33,485 nt of DNA from Alicyclobacillaceae bacterium I2511. GTDB taxonomy: Bacteria; Bacillota; Bacilli; Alicyclobacillales; Alicyclobacillaceae. Position numbers and translations under genes: made by a program. The notes under the pieces are model-generated. The model ran no database searches. It saw nothing but the letters and a program-made list of their open reading frames with translations, and was not told the DNA's origin. Below, piece by piece: positions 14,916 to 23,100 of the stretch. The stretch spans positions 1 through 33,485 of the forward strand of contig QXHL01000029.1 in assembly GCA_003584005.1 (NCBI GenBank), read 5' to 3'. Positions within the stretch are counted from its first letter, which is position 1. Every line of letters begins with the position of its first letter.

Positions 14916-15000
14916 AGATTAGCAAAAGAATGGCAAAAGAATGGCAACAGAATGGCAACAGATTAGCAACAGATTAGCAACAGATTAGCAACAGATTAGC
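14916..15000 (+). repeat. 11-bp tandem repeat array, about 7.7 copies
   Basis: Consecutive 11-bp units start at 14916, 14927, 14938, 14949, 14960, 14971, 14982 and 14993. The later units read AGATTAGCAAC and are identical; three earlier ones read AGAATGGCAA(A/C). The array fills most of the gap between ispE and ridA and ends about 13 bp before the ridA Shine-Dalgarno site. The period of nearly one helical turn means that each unit presents the same DNA face. Confidence 0.95.
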
Positions 15001-15027
15001 TAACTTACAGGAAGGGAAGGATGTAAA

Positions 15028-15402
15028 GTGATACACATGATAACAACCAAAGGAGCTCCCGCGGCCATTGGACCGTACTCCCAGGCAGTGGTCGCAGGAC
15101 CTTTTTTGTTTACGTCAGGCCAGATTCCCTTACGGATAGATGGTTCCTTAGTAATGGGGGATATTTCGGAGCAGACCACACAGGTATTGGCCAACCTGGA
15201 TGCTGTTTTGCAGGCTGCGGGTGTGGCACGTGAAAATGTCGTCAAAACGACCATCTTTCTCGTCGATTTGCAAGATTTTGAACGGGTCAATCAGATCTAT
15301 GGAGAATTCTTTGGTAATCATCAACCCGCCCGCTCTACCGTACAGGTAGCAGGCTTGCCCAAGGGGGCGCGCGTGGAAATTGAACTGGTGGCACAGCAAT
15401 AA
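15028..15402 (+). CDS. ridA: RidA family enamine/imine deaminase (YabJ)
   Basis: RidA hydrolyses reactive enamine/imine intermediates made by PLP enzymes; the B. subtilis member YabJ was first linked to purine regulation. The 124-residue product has the family hallmarks: A-P-A-A-I-G-P-Y-S-Q-A near residue 10, T-S-G-Q-I-P-L near 29, N-V-V-K-T-T-I-F-L near 71 and P-A-R-S-T-V-Q-V near 98, including the conserved arginine that binds the substrate carboxylate. The GTG at 15028 follows GGGAAGGA; ATG 15037 is an alternative. It precedes spoVG as in Bacillus, but without purR. Confidence 0.95.
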   Translation: MIHMITTKGAPAAIGPYSQAVVAGPFLFTSGQIPLRIDGSLVMGDISEQTTQVLANLDAVLQAAGVARENVVKTTIFLVDLQDFERVNQIYGEFFGNHQPARSTVQVAGLPKGARVEIELVAQQ

Positions 15403-15427
15403 AGCTGCCTTACCATTGCGAAATATC

Positions 15428-15459
15428 GGGCGTGGGGTGGTGGACCCCACGCCCTGTTT
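15428..15459 (+). terminator. Likely terminator after ridA
   Basis: GGGCGTGGGG (15428-15437) pairs perfectly with CCCCACGCCC (15445-15454) around a seven-base loop, followed by TGTTTG. The stem is very strong and the T-tract weak, so it may also work as a bidirectional element. Confidence 0.7.
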
Positions 15460-15520
15460 GTGCCCGCAGGATTGGGGAGGCCCTCCTTAGTGTGCAGGGG
15501 ACCGATTTATATGGGCCTGG

Positions 15521-15711
15521 AAATAAGCGTCCTCCAGTCGCTAATTCATCAAATATCAAGCGATGAACCGCAAATAAGGGTGTGAAAGTCGTCTATTGCA
15601 CGTTTTCCCACCGTGTTTGCACCGGATTTGCTGAAATAAGGGCCTGGCGAACGCCTATTTATGCGAAACGTGGCTTGAAAAGGCCCATAAGCGTTCTGCG
15701 GTCCCTTATTT
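15521..15711. repeat. Four 27-bp palindromic units (9+9+9) before spoVG
   Basis: Four degenerate hairpin units lie at 15521-15547, 15572-15598, 15634-15660 and 15685-15711. Each is exactly 27 bp: a 9-base left arm (consensus AAATAAGSG), a variable 9-base loop and a 9-base right arm (consensus CSCYTATTT). Unit starts are spaced 51, 62 and 51 bp. Unit 1 has the arms AAATAAGCG and CGCTAATTC, and unit 4 has CCATAAGCG and CCCTTATTT; unit 2 is the most decayed. No reading frame here resembles a known protein, so the 542-bp ridA-spoVG gap is taken as non-coding. Confidence 0.75.
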
Positions 15712-15777
15712 GAGACTGTCAAAATGGACTGTTTGAAATACAGGCTGCAGAATTCATAAAATATTTGAAAGAAAGCA

Positions 15778-15806
15778 GCAGGACTTTGCAAAGAGGTGTT
15801 GAATAA
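15778..15806 (+). promoter_or_regulatory. Sigma-H promoter of spoVG
   Basis: GCAGGACTT (15778-15786), 11 bp, then GTTGAATAA (15798-15806) fits the sigma-H pattern RNAGGAWWW-N11-RNNGAATWW with one mismatch. An A/T-rich tract lies just upstream (about 15745-15775), like the AT box that enhances spoVG transcription in B. subtilis, where spoVG is a classic sigma-H gene. The leader to the start codon is about 130 nt. Confidence 0.75.
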
Positions 15807-15944
15807 TGTTAACGATACAACACATGTGAATAAGATTGGGTCCGTGCATGGGTCCGTTAAATCTTTAAAATTGATGCGTGTCTAGGCATTCAATATACCT
15901 TTGCATTATTAGCCAGACATGCTTGTAAAGGGTGATGAGACGAG

Positions 15945-16217
15945 ATGCAGATTACCGATGTTCGTCTTCGGAAGGTCAATACTGAGGGCCGTATGAAAGC
16001 CATCGCCTCCATCACCATCGACAGCGAGTTTGTCGTCCATGATATTCGGGTTATTGACGGAAATAATGGCATGTTTGTGGCTATGCCAAGCAAGAAGACC
16101 CCAGATGGTGAGTTCCGTGATATTGCACACCCAATTTCGTCTGTAACGAGGCAGAAGATTCAGGAGGCTGTGCTTGAAGAGTACTATCGTGTAGATTTAG
16201 CACAACCTTCGGCTTAA
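15945..16217 (+). CDS. spoVG: Septation/RNA-binding regulator SpoVG
   Basis: SpoVG is a small nucleic-acid-binding protein that affects asymmetric septation, cortex formation and gene regulation in Bacilli. The 90-residue product begins with the invariant [11 protein letters not shown] and continues with [34 protein letters not shown] and a C-terminal I-A-H-P-I. Length is typical. The ATG at 15945 follows AAGGGTGATG. A sigma-H promoter lies upstream. A long inverted-repeat element begins 18 bp after the stop and may end the transcript. Confidence 0.97.
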   Translation: MQITDVRLRKVNTEGRMKAIASITIDSEFVVHDIRVIDGNNGMFVAMPSKKTPDGEFRDIAHPISSVTRQKIQEAVLEEYYRVDLAQPSA

Positions 16218-16234
16218 ATCTTGCATATAGAGGT

Positions 16235-16379
16235 TGTCCGAAAAGGGGTCAGAACTCCCCGATGCATTGCCACGTCGTCGCCCCAAATGTTTCTTCACGT
16301 ACCGAAAACGTACGCTCAGTGCGCATTTGGGGCTGGCCTCCTCGCACTGCTTGGGTCTGACCAGACCCTTTTCCGGACA
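16235..16379. mobile_element. 145-bp inverted-repeat, MITE-like element
   Basis: The ends are imperfect inverted repeats: TGTCCGAAAAGGGG at 16235-16248 and, on the opposite strand from 16379, TGTCCGGAAAAGGG. A second perfect pair, GCCCCAAATG (16280-16289) and CATTTGGGGC (16324-16333), brackets a small inner hairpin with CGTAC and GTACG arms. The whole could fold into one long stem. It has no transposase; the short reading frames across it show no protein family. It could be a non-autonomous transposon remnant or a structured intergenic repeat, and may terminate spoVG transcription. Confidence 0.6.
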
Positions 16380-16680
16380 CGCACATATAGAGGGACAGGG
16401 TTCTTTCCGGAAATGCTCGTTTAGAATGTGTGTATGCGAATAAATGTGTTCAAAACTCCCATGACTCCACGGTTACCACTAGGGATGAAAAAATAGCTTG
16501 GGGATTAAAGCGATGGGTTGGACAAAAGCCGAGGCCAACCCGAGGCCAACCATTGTTGTCTATTGTTCCCTTAATTGTGTAGCGGCCGTTTTTGGCGACC
16601 CATCAAATCCGCTGTGAAAATTGAAAGCCATTTGGCCATGGGTTACACTGGATGGTAAGAGTGTAGCTGGAGGCGATGGC
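16380..16680. other. Non-coding gap before glmU
   Basis: No gene was found between the inverted-repeat element and glmU. The only features seen are a tandem pair of the 11-mer CGAGGCCAACC at about 16530-16551 and the glmU promoter at 16621-16649. A reading frame that extends glmU upstream to 16621 is not used because it would begin inside the promoter. Confidence 0.55.
16621..16649 (+). promoter_or_regulatory. Sigma-A promoter of glmU-prs
   Basis: TTGAAA (16621-16626) and TACACT (16644-16649) are separated by 17 bp. The predicted start near 16656 leaves a short leader with GGAGG at 16669-16673 before the GTG at 16681. Confidence 0.7.
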
Positions 16681-18081
16681 GTGGGTAGAAGTGCCATAGT
16701 GTTGGCGGCAGGTCTGGGAACCCGCATGAAATCGAAACAGCCGAAAGTCATGCATCCTGTATGTGGGAAGCCAATGATTAGTCACATACTGGATGAGTTG
16801 CAGCTCCTTGGGTTAGAACAAGTCGTTGTTGTCGTAGGCCCCCAACAAGACGAGGTGGCCGCCGTCGTTGGACAAAGGGCCCAGTTAGCTGTGCAGGACA
16901 GACAACTGGGGACTGGTCATGCGGTGATGGCTGCACTACCGTATCTGCGTGCGGACAGCGAAACTGTTGTCGTGTTATACGGAGATGCTCCCTTGGTGCG
17001 CGCTCAGACGGTAAACCGACTGTTAGAGGCAAAGACACTGCCACAGGTTGCGGCCTGTGTGTTAACCGCACGTGTTGCGGACCCCCGAGGGCTAGGCAGG
17101 GTTATTATGGGTGTAGCAGACCGGGTAGTTCGGATTGTTGAGGAAAAGGACGCAACCCCCGAAGAAGAGGCCATTGATTTAATCAATACAGGGATTTACG
17201 CCTTCGCCACACCCCTTCTAAAAATGGCCTTACAGAACCTTCATCCGGACAATGCTCAAGGGGAATACTATTTGACGGATACCTTGAGCTATTTGGCCAA
17301 CAACGTCGGTCAGGTACTTGGGGTGGAGGTGGCGGACCCACGCGAAATTGCCAGCGTGAATGATAGGGTTCAGTTGGCGTATGTGGAACATCTTATGCGC
17401 GAGCGACTATGGCAGTACTGGGCACTGCAAGGGGTCACCATTGTGGACCCAGAGCACACATACATCGGTGCTGACGTGAAAATTGGTCAGGACACCGTCC
17501 TGATGCCAGGTTCTTTGTTGGAGGGAAACACAGTGATTGGTGAGGACTGTGTGATTGGGCCCGAGAGCCGTTTGGTCAATGCCCGGGTGGCCAGCGGTGC
17601 GAGGATTGAAAAATCGGTGGTGCTCGACAGTTTTGTGGATGTGGGTGCCCGAGTGGGCCCGTTTGCCTATGTGCGCCCAGGCAGTGAGATTGGCCCTGAG
17701 GCCCGGATTGGTGATTTTGTAGAAATAAAGAATACTCGTGTCGGCACCGGTACGAAAATAAGTCACTTGGCTTATGTGGGCGATGCAGACGTGGGTGAAG
17801 GGGTCAACGTGGGTTGTGGCGTCATTACGGTCAACTATGATGGTGAACGTAAGCACCACACTGTGATTGGCAACGGAAGCTTTGTGGGTTCCAATGTAAA
17901 TTTAATTGCGCCCGTGCGCGTGGGAGCGGGTGCTTATGTCACTGCAGGTTCTACCATCACGGACGATGTTCCAGAGGACGCATTTGCAATAGCTCGCAGT
18001 CGGCAGGTGACGAAAGAAAACTATGTGAAGGCCTGGAAATCACACCGCGCCACTGAGAAATTGGAAAAAGGAGAGCAGTGA
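16681..18081 (+). CDS. glmU: Bifunctional GlmU (GlcN-1-P acetyltransferase / GlcNAc-1-P uridyltransferase)
   Basis: GlmU makes UDP-GlcNAc for peptidoglycan and teichoic acids. The N-terminal uridyltransferase domain (about 1-230) opens with [11 protein letters not shown] at residues 8-18 and [11 protein letters not shown]. The C-terminal domain (about 250-466) is a left-handed beta-helix built from hexapeptide repeats, with [15 protein letters not shown] and V-N-Y-D-G-E-R-K-H as acetyltransferase markers. GTG 16681 is chosen because GGAGG lies seven bases upstream, the promoter ends before it, and family proteins start here. Length 466 is normal. The end overlaps prs. Confidence 0.96.
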   Translation: MGRSAIVLAAGLGTRMKSKQPKVMHPVCGKPMISHILDELQLLGLEQVVVVVGPQQDEVAAVVGQRAQLAVQDRQLGTGHAVMAALPYLRADSETVVVLYGDAPLVRAQTVNRLLEAKTLPQVAACVLTARVADPRGLGRVIMGVADRVVRIVEEKDATPEEEAIDLINTGIYAFATPLLKMALQNLHPDNAQGEYYLTDTLSYLANNVGQVLGVEVADPREIASVNDRVQLAYVEHLMRERLWQYWALQGVTIVDPEHTYIGADVKIGQDTVLMPGSLLEGNTVIGEDCVIGPESRLVNARVASGARIEKSVVLDSFVDVGARVGPFAYVRPGSEIGPEARIGDFVEIKNTRVGTGTKISHLAYVGDADVGEGVNVGCGVITVNYDGERKHHTVIGNGSFVGSNVNLIAPVRVGAGAYVTAGSTITDDVPEDAFAIARSRQVTKENYVKAWKSHRATEKLEKGEQ

Positions 18082-19028
18082 GCATGTCGAGTGAGGGAGA
18101 ATTAAAAATTTTTACCGGCAATGCCAACCCCGCCTTGGCGCAGGAAATCGCGGACTATATTGGCGTTCCTCTAGGAGAGTGCGAGGTGGGGCGCTTTAAA
18201 GATGGCGAGGTGCACATGCAGTTAGGGGAAAGTGTGCGCGGTAGCAGTGTGTTTGTCATCCAACCCACTTCTGCACCCGTCAATGAGAATTTGATGGAAT
18301 TGCTGATTATGATAGATGCTTTGAAACGGGCCTCTGCCCGTCATGTGAACGTGGTCATTCCTTATTATGGGTACGCTCGCCAAGACCGCAAGGCGAAAGC
18401 GAGGGACCCCATTACAGCAAAACTGGTGGCCAACTTATTAGAAAAATCTGGGGCAAACAGAGTGATTTGTATGGACCTACATGCGGGACAAATTCAGGGG
18501 TTTTTCGATATACCTCTGGACCACCTTGTCGGGTTGCCTATTTTGGCAGGCCACTTTTTAGAAAAAAATATTGATAATCCGGTTGTGGTTTCACCGGACA
18601 TGGGGGGGGTCACCCGGGCCCGGGCTTTTGCTCAGCGACTGGGTGCCCCCTTGGCCATCATCGACAAACGCAGACCTGCGGTCAATGTAGCCCAGGTTAT
18701 GAACATCATCGGGGATATTGCAGGAAAGACAGCCATCCTCATCGATGACATGATTGACACGGCTGGCACCATCACCCTAGGCGCTGAGGCGCTACTGGAG
18801 CGGGGTGTCCAAGAGGTGTATGCCGCTTGCGTGCATCCGGTACTGTCTGGCGACGGTGTGGAAAAACTGCGCGAGTCCCCGCTTCGGGAGATTTTGGTCA
18901 CTAACACAATTGCTCTTCCACCAGAAAAGCGAATTGCTAAAATTCACGTTTTGTCTGTGGCTGAATTAATTGCTGAGGCCATTATGCGGGTGCATAAAAA
19001 CCGTTCCGTCAGTCAGTTATTCAATTAA
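18078..19028 (+). CDS. prs: Ribose-phosphate pyrophosphokinase
   Basis: Prs makes PRPP from ribose 5-phosphate and ATP for nucleotide, histidine and tryptophan synthesis. Clear motifs include [10 protein letters not shown] near residue 95, [11 protein letters not shown] near 132, [10 protein letters not shown] near 173 and the PRPP loop [12 protein letters not shown] near 222. The 316-residue length is normal. The GTG at 18078 overlaps the glmU stop; ATG 18084 is equally possible and lies ten bases from AAGGAG. The glmU-prs order is as in Bacillus. The ribosomal protein gene ctc, which follows prs there, is missing. Confidence 0.97.
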   Translation: MSMSSEGELKIFTGNANPALAQEIADYIGVPLGECEVGRFKDGEVHMQLGESVRGSSVFVIQPTSAPVNENLMELLIMIDALKRASARHVNVVIPYYGYARQDRKAKARDPITAKLVANLLEKSGANRVICMDLHAGQIQGFFDIPLDHLVGLPILAGHFLEKNIDNPVVVSPDMGGVTRARAFAQRLGAPLAIIDKRRPAVNVAQVMNIIGDIAGKTAILIDDMIDTAGTITLGAEALLERGVQEVYAACVHPVLSGDGVEKLRESPLREILVTNTIALPPEKRIAKIHVLSVAELIAEAIMRVHKNRSVSQLFN

Positions 19029-19061
19029 CAGGGCCTGGGGCGGGAGAAAGAGGATTGCATC

Positions 19062-19631
19062 ATGCAAATTGTGGTTGGTCTGGGTAACCCGGGGAAGCAA
19101 TACGCGGGCACGAAACACAATATTGGTTTTTGGGTGGTGGACAACCTTGCCACTCGTCTTTTAGAGGTTCATTTCCGGTTCAAGTGGCAAGCGGATGTGG
19201 CAGAGTGCTATTTGGGAACCACCCGTCTCCTGTTGGTCAAACCCCAAACCTACATGAATCTGAGCGGGGAGGCCGTGGCCCAAGTGGTGAATTTTTATAA
19301 GGCTAACCCAGCACAGGACTTGATTGTGGTTTATGATGATATGGACTTTCCAGTCGGAAACATCAAACTGCGGCAACAGGGCAGCGCGGGTGGACATAAC
19401 GGTCTAAAATCAATTATTGCCCGGGTGGGCACGGAACAGTTTGCCCGGGTAAGGGTGGGCATTGGTCGTCCGCTTGCGGGTCGCGCCCCCATGGAACATG
19501 TGCTCAGTCCCTTTCCTGCGGAACAGCGCACCGTGGTGCAAGGGGCAGTGGGGAAGGCTGTGGAGGCGATTGAATTTGCATTAGAGCAAGGTTTTGCGAT
19601 GGCCATGAATCGGTTTAACGGGAACTCTTAG
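19062..19631 (+). CDS. pth: Peptidyl-tRNA hydrolase
   Basis: Pth recycles peptidyl-tRNAs that drop off the ribosome. Catalytic and binding residues are visible: Asn9 in G-L-G-N-P-G, His19 in G-T-K-H-N-I-G-F, Y-M-N-L-S-G-E-A-V near residue 64, Asp92 in Y-D-D-M-D-F-P-V-G, and G-S-A-G-G-H-N-G-L-K-S-I near 107. The 189-residue length is typical. The ATG at 19062 follows AGAGGA. In B. subtilis this gene is spoVC, and here it likewise lies between prs and fin. Confidence 0.97.
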   Translation: MQIVVGLGNPGKQYAGTKHNIGFWVVDNLATRLLEVHFRFKWQADVAECYLGTTRLLLVKPQTYMNLSGEAVAQVVNFYKANPAQDLIVVYDDMDFPVGNIKLRQQGSAGGHNGLKSIIARVGTEQFARVRVGIGRPLAGRAPMEHVLSPFPAEQRTVVQGAVGKAVEAIEFALEQGFAMAMNRFNGNS

Positions 19632-19662
19632 GCGGAGGTTTCCAAACCTGTGCTTGTAAAGC

Positions 19663-19692
19663 GTATGTCTCTGACGTAATTCTTCCATACTA
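19663..19692 (+). promoter_or_regulatory. Sigma-F-type promoter of fin
   Basis: GTATG (19663-19667), 15 bp, then TTCCATACTA (19683-19692) fits the forespore sigma-F arrangement GYATA-N15-NNNNANAHTR; the CATACTA core is also what sigma-G reads. B. subtilis fin is transcribed by sigma-F, whose activity Fin later shuts off. The start codon lies about 87 bp downstream. Confidence 0.65.
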
Positions 19693-19778
19693 ATCTATGT
19701 AGGCCATCTCGTTGCACAGATTGGACGAGGGGGCATTGCGATGCGCCCGGGGAATTTCCGGGATGGGGGACAGAGAGT

Positions 19779-20024
19779 ATGCGAATTGAGTACTGGTGCA
19801 AGCACTGTCGTCACTTGGTTGGAGAACTGGATGAGCCGGGATGGGACTTGATGGATGCCCAGAGGCATCTGGGACTTTCCTCCTTCAGTGCAGTGGAGCA
19901 GGCGCAAATCAGTGCATATAATACCAATCGTAATGTCTTGTATGTGCGCACTGTGTGTGAATACTGCCAACACGCCCTGGAATCTTACCCAGAGGTCTTG
20001 TTAGAAGGGAAACTGCTACAGTAG
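19779..20024 (+). CDS. fin: Anti-sigma-F factor Fin
   Basis: Fin (YabK) binds sigma-F or core polymerase in the forespore and helps the switch to sigma-G. The 81-residue product matches by its N-terminal Y-W-C-K-H-C-R-H-L-V-G, the L-G-L-S-S-F-S-A-V-E segment and the C-terminal V-C-E-Y-C-Q-H-A-L. The two C-x2-C pairs form a zinc site. The ATG at 19779 is the only reasonable start; the Shine-Dalgarno region (GGGGGACAGAGAG) is weak. The pth-fin-mfd order is that of Bacillus. Confidence 0.92.
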   Translation: MRIEYWCKHCRHLVGELDEPGWDLMDAQRHLGLSSFSAVEQAQISAYNTNRNVLYVRTVCEYCQHALESYPEVLLEGKLLQ

Positions 20025-20027
20025 AAT
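19998..20027 (+). promoter_or_regulatory. Possible sigma-A promoter of mfd
   Basis: TTGTTA (19998-20003) and TAGAAT (20022-20027) are spaced by 18 bp at the very end of fin, about 115 bp before the mfd start. Confidence 0.4.
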
Positions 20028-20141
20028 ATTTAAAATAAAGGATCTATTCGACAACGCCCACGCCGTACCTGTCCTCGTGTGTCAGGTGTCTTTTCGGCGT
20101 GCCCTGTACAGCCAGGCCAGGGGAGGCGAGGAGGAAGCTTC

Positions 20142-23100
20142 GTGATTGAATTGGTACGTTTTATCGCCGCGGACAAGGACCTGCAAAATCTCTCTACAGG
20201 CCTTAAACCTGGGGGAGTGTCGGCTCTGGTCACGGGGCTCGGTGGGAGCGCCCGGCGTGTTTACTTTGCCGCTTTGCAGTTGTTGCAGCAGGAAACCGCG
20301 AGCAGTTCAGCAATGGTTGTGGTGACACATTCGACGATGGAGGCTGAACACATTTGGGATGACCTGCGGGAGTTGTTGCCGGAGGTCCCCGTGTTGTTGT
20401 ATCCAGAACGAGAACTGGCAATTGCGGACGTGGTTGCCTACAGCCGCGATGTGATGATGGACCGACTTCGTACCTTGCAACACTTGTCCACCCAGCGGGG
20501 CCCTGTCGTCGTGGTGGCAACCCTGCAGTCGGCCATGCAGCCTGTCATGAAAAAATCGCTATTTGAACATCGAATTTTCCACTATCAACCAGGAGAGACG
20601 TTAGATTTAAACTCCCATATTCCAGAATTGTTGCAGGCTGGATACGAACGGGTGGACATGGTTGAGTCCCACGGCCAGTTTTCCGTAAGAGGCGGAATTT
20701 TGGACATTTTTCCGCTGACGCTGGAACAGCCAGTACGAATTGAGTTGTTTGACACAGAGGTGGACTCAATTCGTTCATTTGATCCCGATTCCCAACGTTC
20801 TACCGCTAAGTATGAGTCTTTATCCATTGGGCCCGCTTTGGACTTTCTTGTCTCGGAAGCCAGGATGAAAGAAGTGGCGGAAGAGTTGCAGCAACACTTG
20901 GAAAAGCGGCTGCGGACCGTAACAGATTTGGAAACTCGGGATCGAATGCAGTCTGTGATTGGCGAGGATATTCGCAAATTTACCCAAGCGCTTCCCTTTG
21001 TTGGACAGCTGCGGTATACGCAGTTGCTGCAGGGAAGCCACGCTACATTGATGGAGTACCTGCTGGGACCCCTGACACTGGTGTTTGATGAACCGACGCG
21101 ACTGCAAGAGCGGCAGAAGGTGTTAGAGAGGGAATTTGGAGACTGGTTGACCAATGGACTGATGCGAGGAGAACTGCTGTCAGGTGCCGCAGCGGTGCCA
21201 AACTTTGATGCCTTGTGGAATCAACGGCGTGCCGCTGTAGTGGAGTTCTCCATGTTTGCAAGGTCCACAGGGCCCCATCGACACCACTGGGTGCTCAGTG
21301 TGACGGCGAAGACCATGCAACAGTTTCACGGGCAAATGAATGTTCTTAAAACAGAATTACAGCGCTGGCAAAGGTCCCATACCCACATAATTTTGCTGGC
21401 GGCCACGCCAGAGCGGGCCGATCGTTTGGAGCGAGTCTTACAAGACTATCGTATTGATGTGGACCGTCTGAGTCGGTTTACCCCCAGTGCACAGCCAATA
21501 GTTTTGGTGGGGAATTTAACTGCAGGTTTTGAACTGCCCATGGAACACTTGGCGGTGGTTCTCGACACTGAGGTGTTTTCAGCTCAGAAAAAGGGACGGC
21601 GTGTTCGTACAGATTTGTCTGATGCAGAACGCATCAAAAGTTATCAAGAACTTCATCCGGGCGACTATGTAGTGCACGTGAATCACGGAATTGGCCGCTA
21701 TCTCGGCATCGAAACGCTAGAAATTGATAGCAGACATAAAGACTACTTACACTTGCAGTATGCAGGCAATGACAGTTTGTATGTACCTGTGGACCAGATT
21801 GACCAGGTCCAGCGTTTCATCGGATCGGAGGACAAGGAACCTAAGGTATACCACTTGGGGGGCAATGAGTGGAACCGGGTGAAGCAAAAGGTTTCTAAAT
21901 CTGTGCGCGACATCGCTGAGGATTTGGTGAAACTGTACGCTGCGCGGGAGTCGGCTCCAGGCCATGGTTTTGCTGTTGACACCCCGTGGCAAAAAGATTT
22001 TGAATCGATGTTTCCCTATGAGGAAACCCCAGACCAGTTGCGGTGTATTGAAGATATCAAAAAAGACATGGAACAACCCCGCCCCATGGATCGATTGTTG
22101 TGCGGGGATGTGGGGTATGGCAAGACCGAAGTGGCCATTCGGGCTGCCTTTAAGGCAGTGATGGACAGCAAACAAGTGGCCATCTTGGTGCCGACAACGA
22201 TTTTGGCCCATCAACACTATGAGACCTTTAAAGAGAGATTTTCCGGGTTTCCAGTCACCATTGAAATGCTCAGTCGCTTTCGCAGTCGTAAAGAAGCGTT
22301 AGCCGTGGCCAAGGGGCTTACAGATGGCAGTGTGGATATTGTCATTGGAACACATCGCTTACTCCAGAAGAGTCTTCACTTTAAGGACCTTGGACTGCTT
22401 GTTGTGGACGAAGAACAGCGCTTTGGGGTGACACACAAGGAACGATTGAAACAGTTGCGAACCAATGTGGATTGCCTGACCCTGACAGCAACCCCCATTC
22501 CCCGCACATTGCATATGTCCTTGCTAGGTGTCCGGGATTTGTCCATCATTGAGACCCCCCCGGAGAATCGCTTTCCCGTACAGACGTACGTGGTGGAATA
22601 TAATGATGCCTTAGTTCGGGAGGCCTTAGAAAGAGAGCTGAGCCGAGGTGGGCAGGTGTACTTTTTATACAACCAGGTCAGCAATATTAACCGCATGGCA
22701 GAGCGGGTGCGGGAATTGGTGCCGGATGCCACTGTGGCGATTGCGCATGGACAAATGCCTGAGGATGAGCTGGAACGAGTGATGCTTGACTTTTTGGATG
22801 GGACCATTGATGTTCTGGTGACGACAACCATTATTGAGACTGGGTTGGATATTCCTAACGTCAACACTTTGGTTGTGTATGATGGGGATCGCCTGGGGCT
22901 GTCCCAGCTGTATCAATTGCGGGGGCGTGTGGGACGCTCCCATCGGATTGCCTATGCGTATTTCACATACCAACGGGACAAGGCGTTGACAGAGGTGGCA
23001 GAAAAGCGGTTGCAAGCCATCAAGGAGTTCACAGAACTGGGGAGTGGGTTCAAAATTGCCATGCGCGATTTGGCTATTCGCGGTGCGGGAAATCTGTTAG

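Noticed and set aside
15521-15711. CRISPR array
   Set aside because: The units are about 27 bp and spaced by 24, 35 and 24 bp, but the central nine bases differ in each and the arms are degenerate. True CRISPR repeats are nearly identical, and no cas gene is nearby.
15549-15791. Minus-strand 80-codon reading frame before spoVG
   Set aside because: It covers three of the four palindromic units and the sigma-H promoter region, and its product resembles no protein family.
16221-16443. Small proteins encoded in the inverted-repeat element
   Set aside because: Two overlapping frames are open only because of the element's composition. They have no ribosome site of note and no family match, and no transposase motif.
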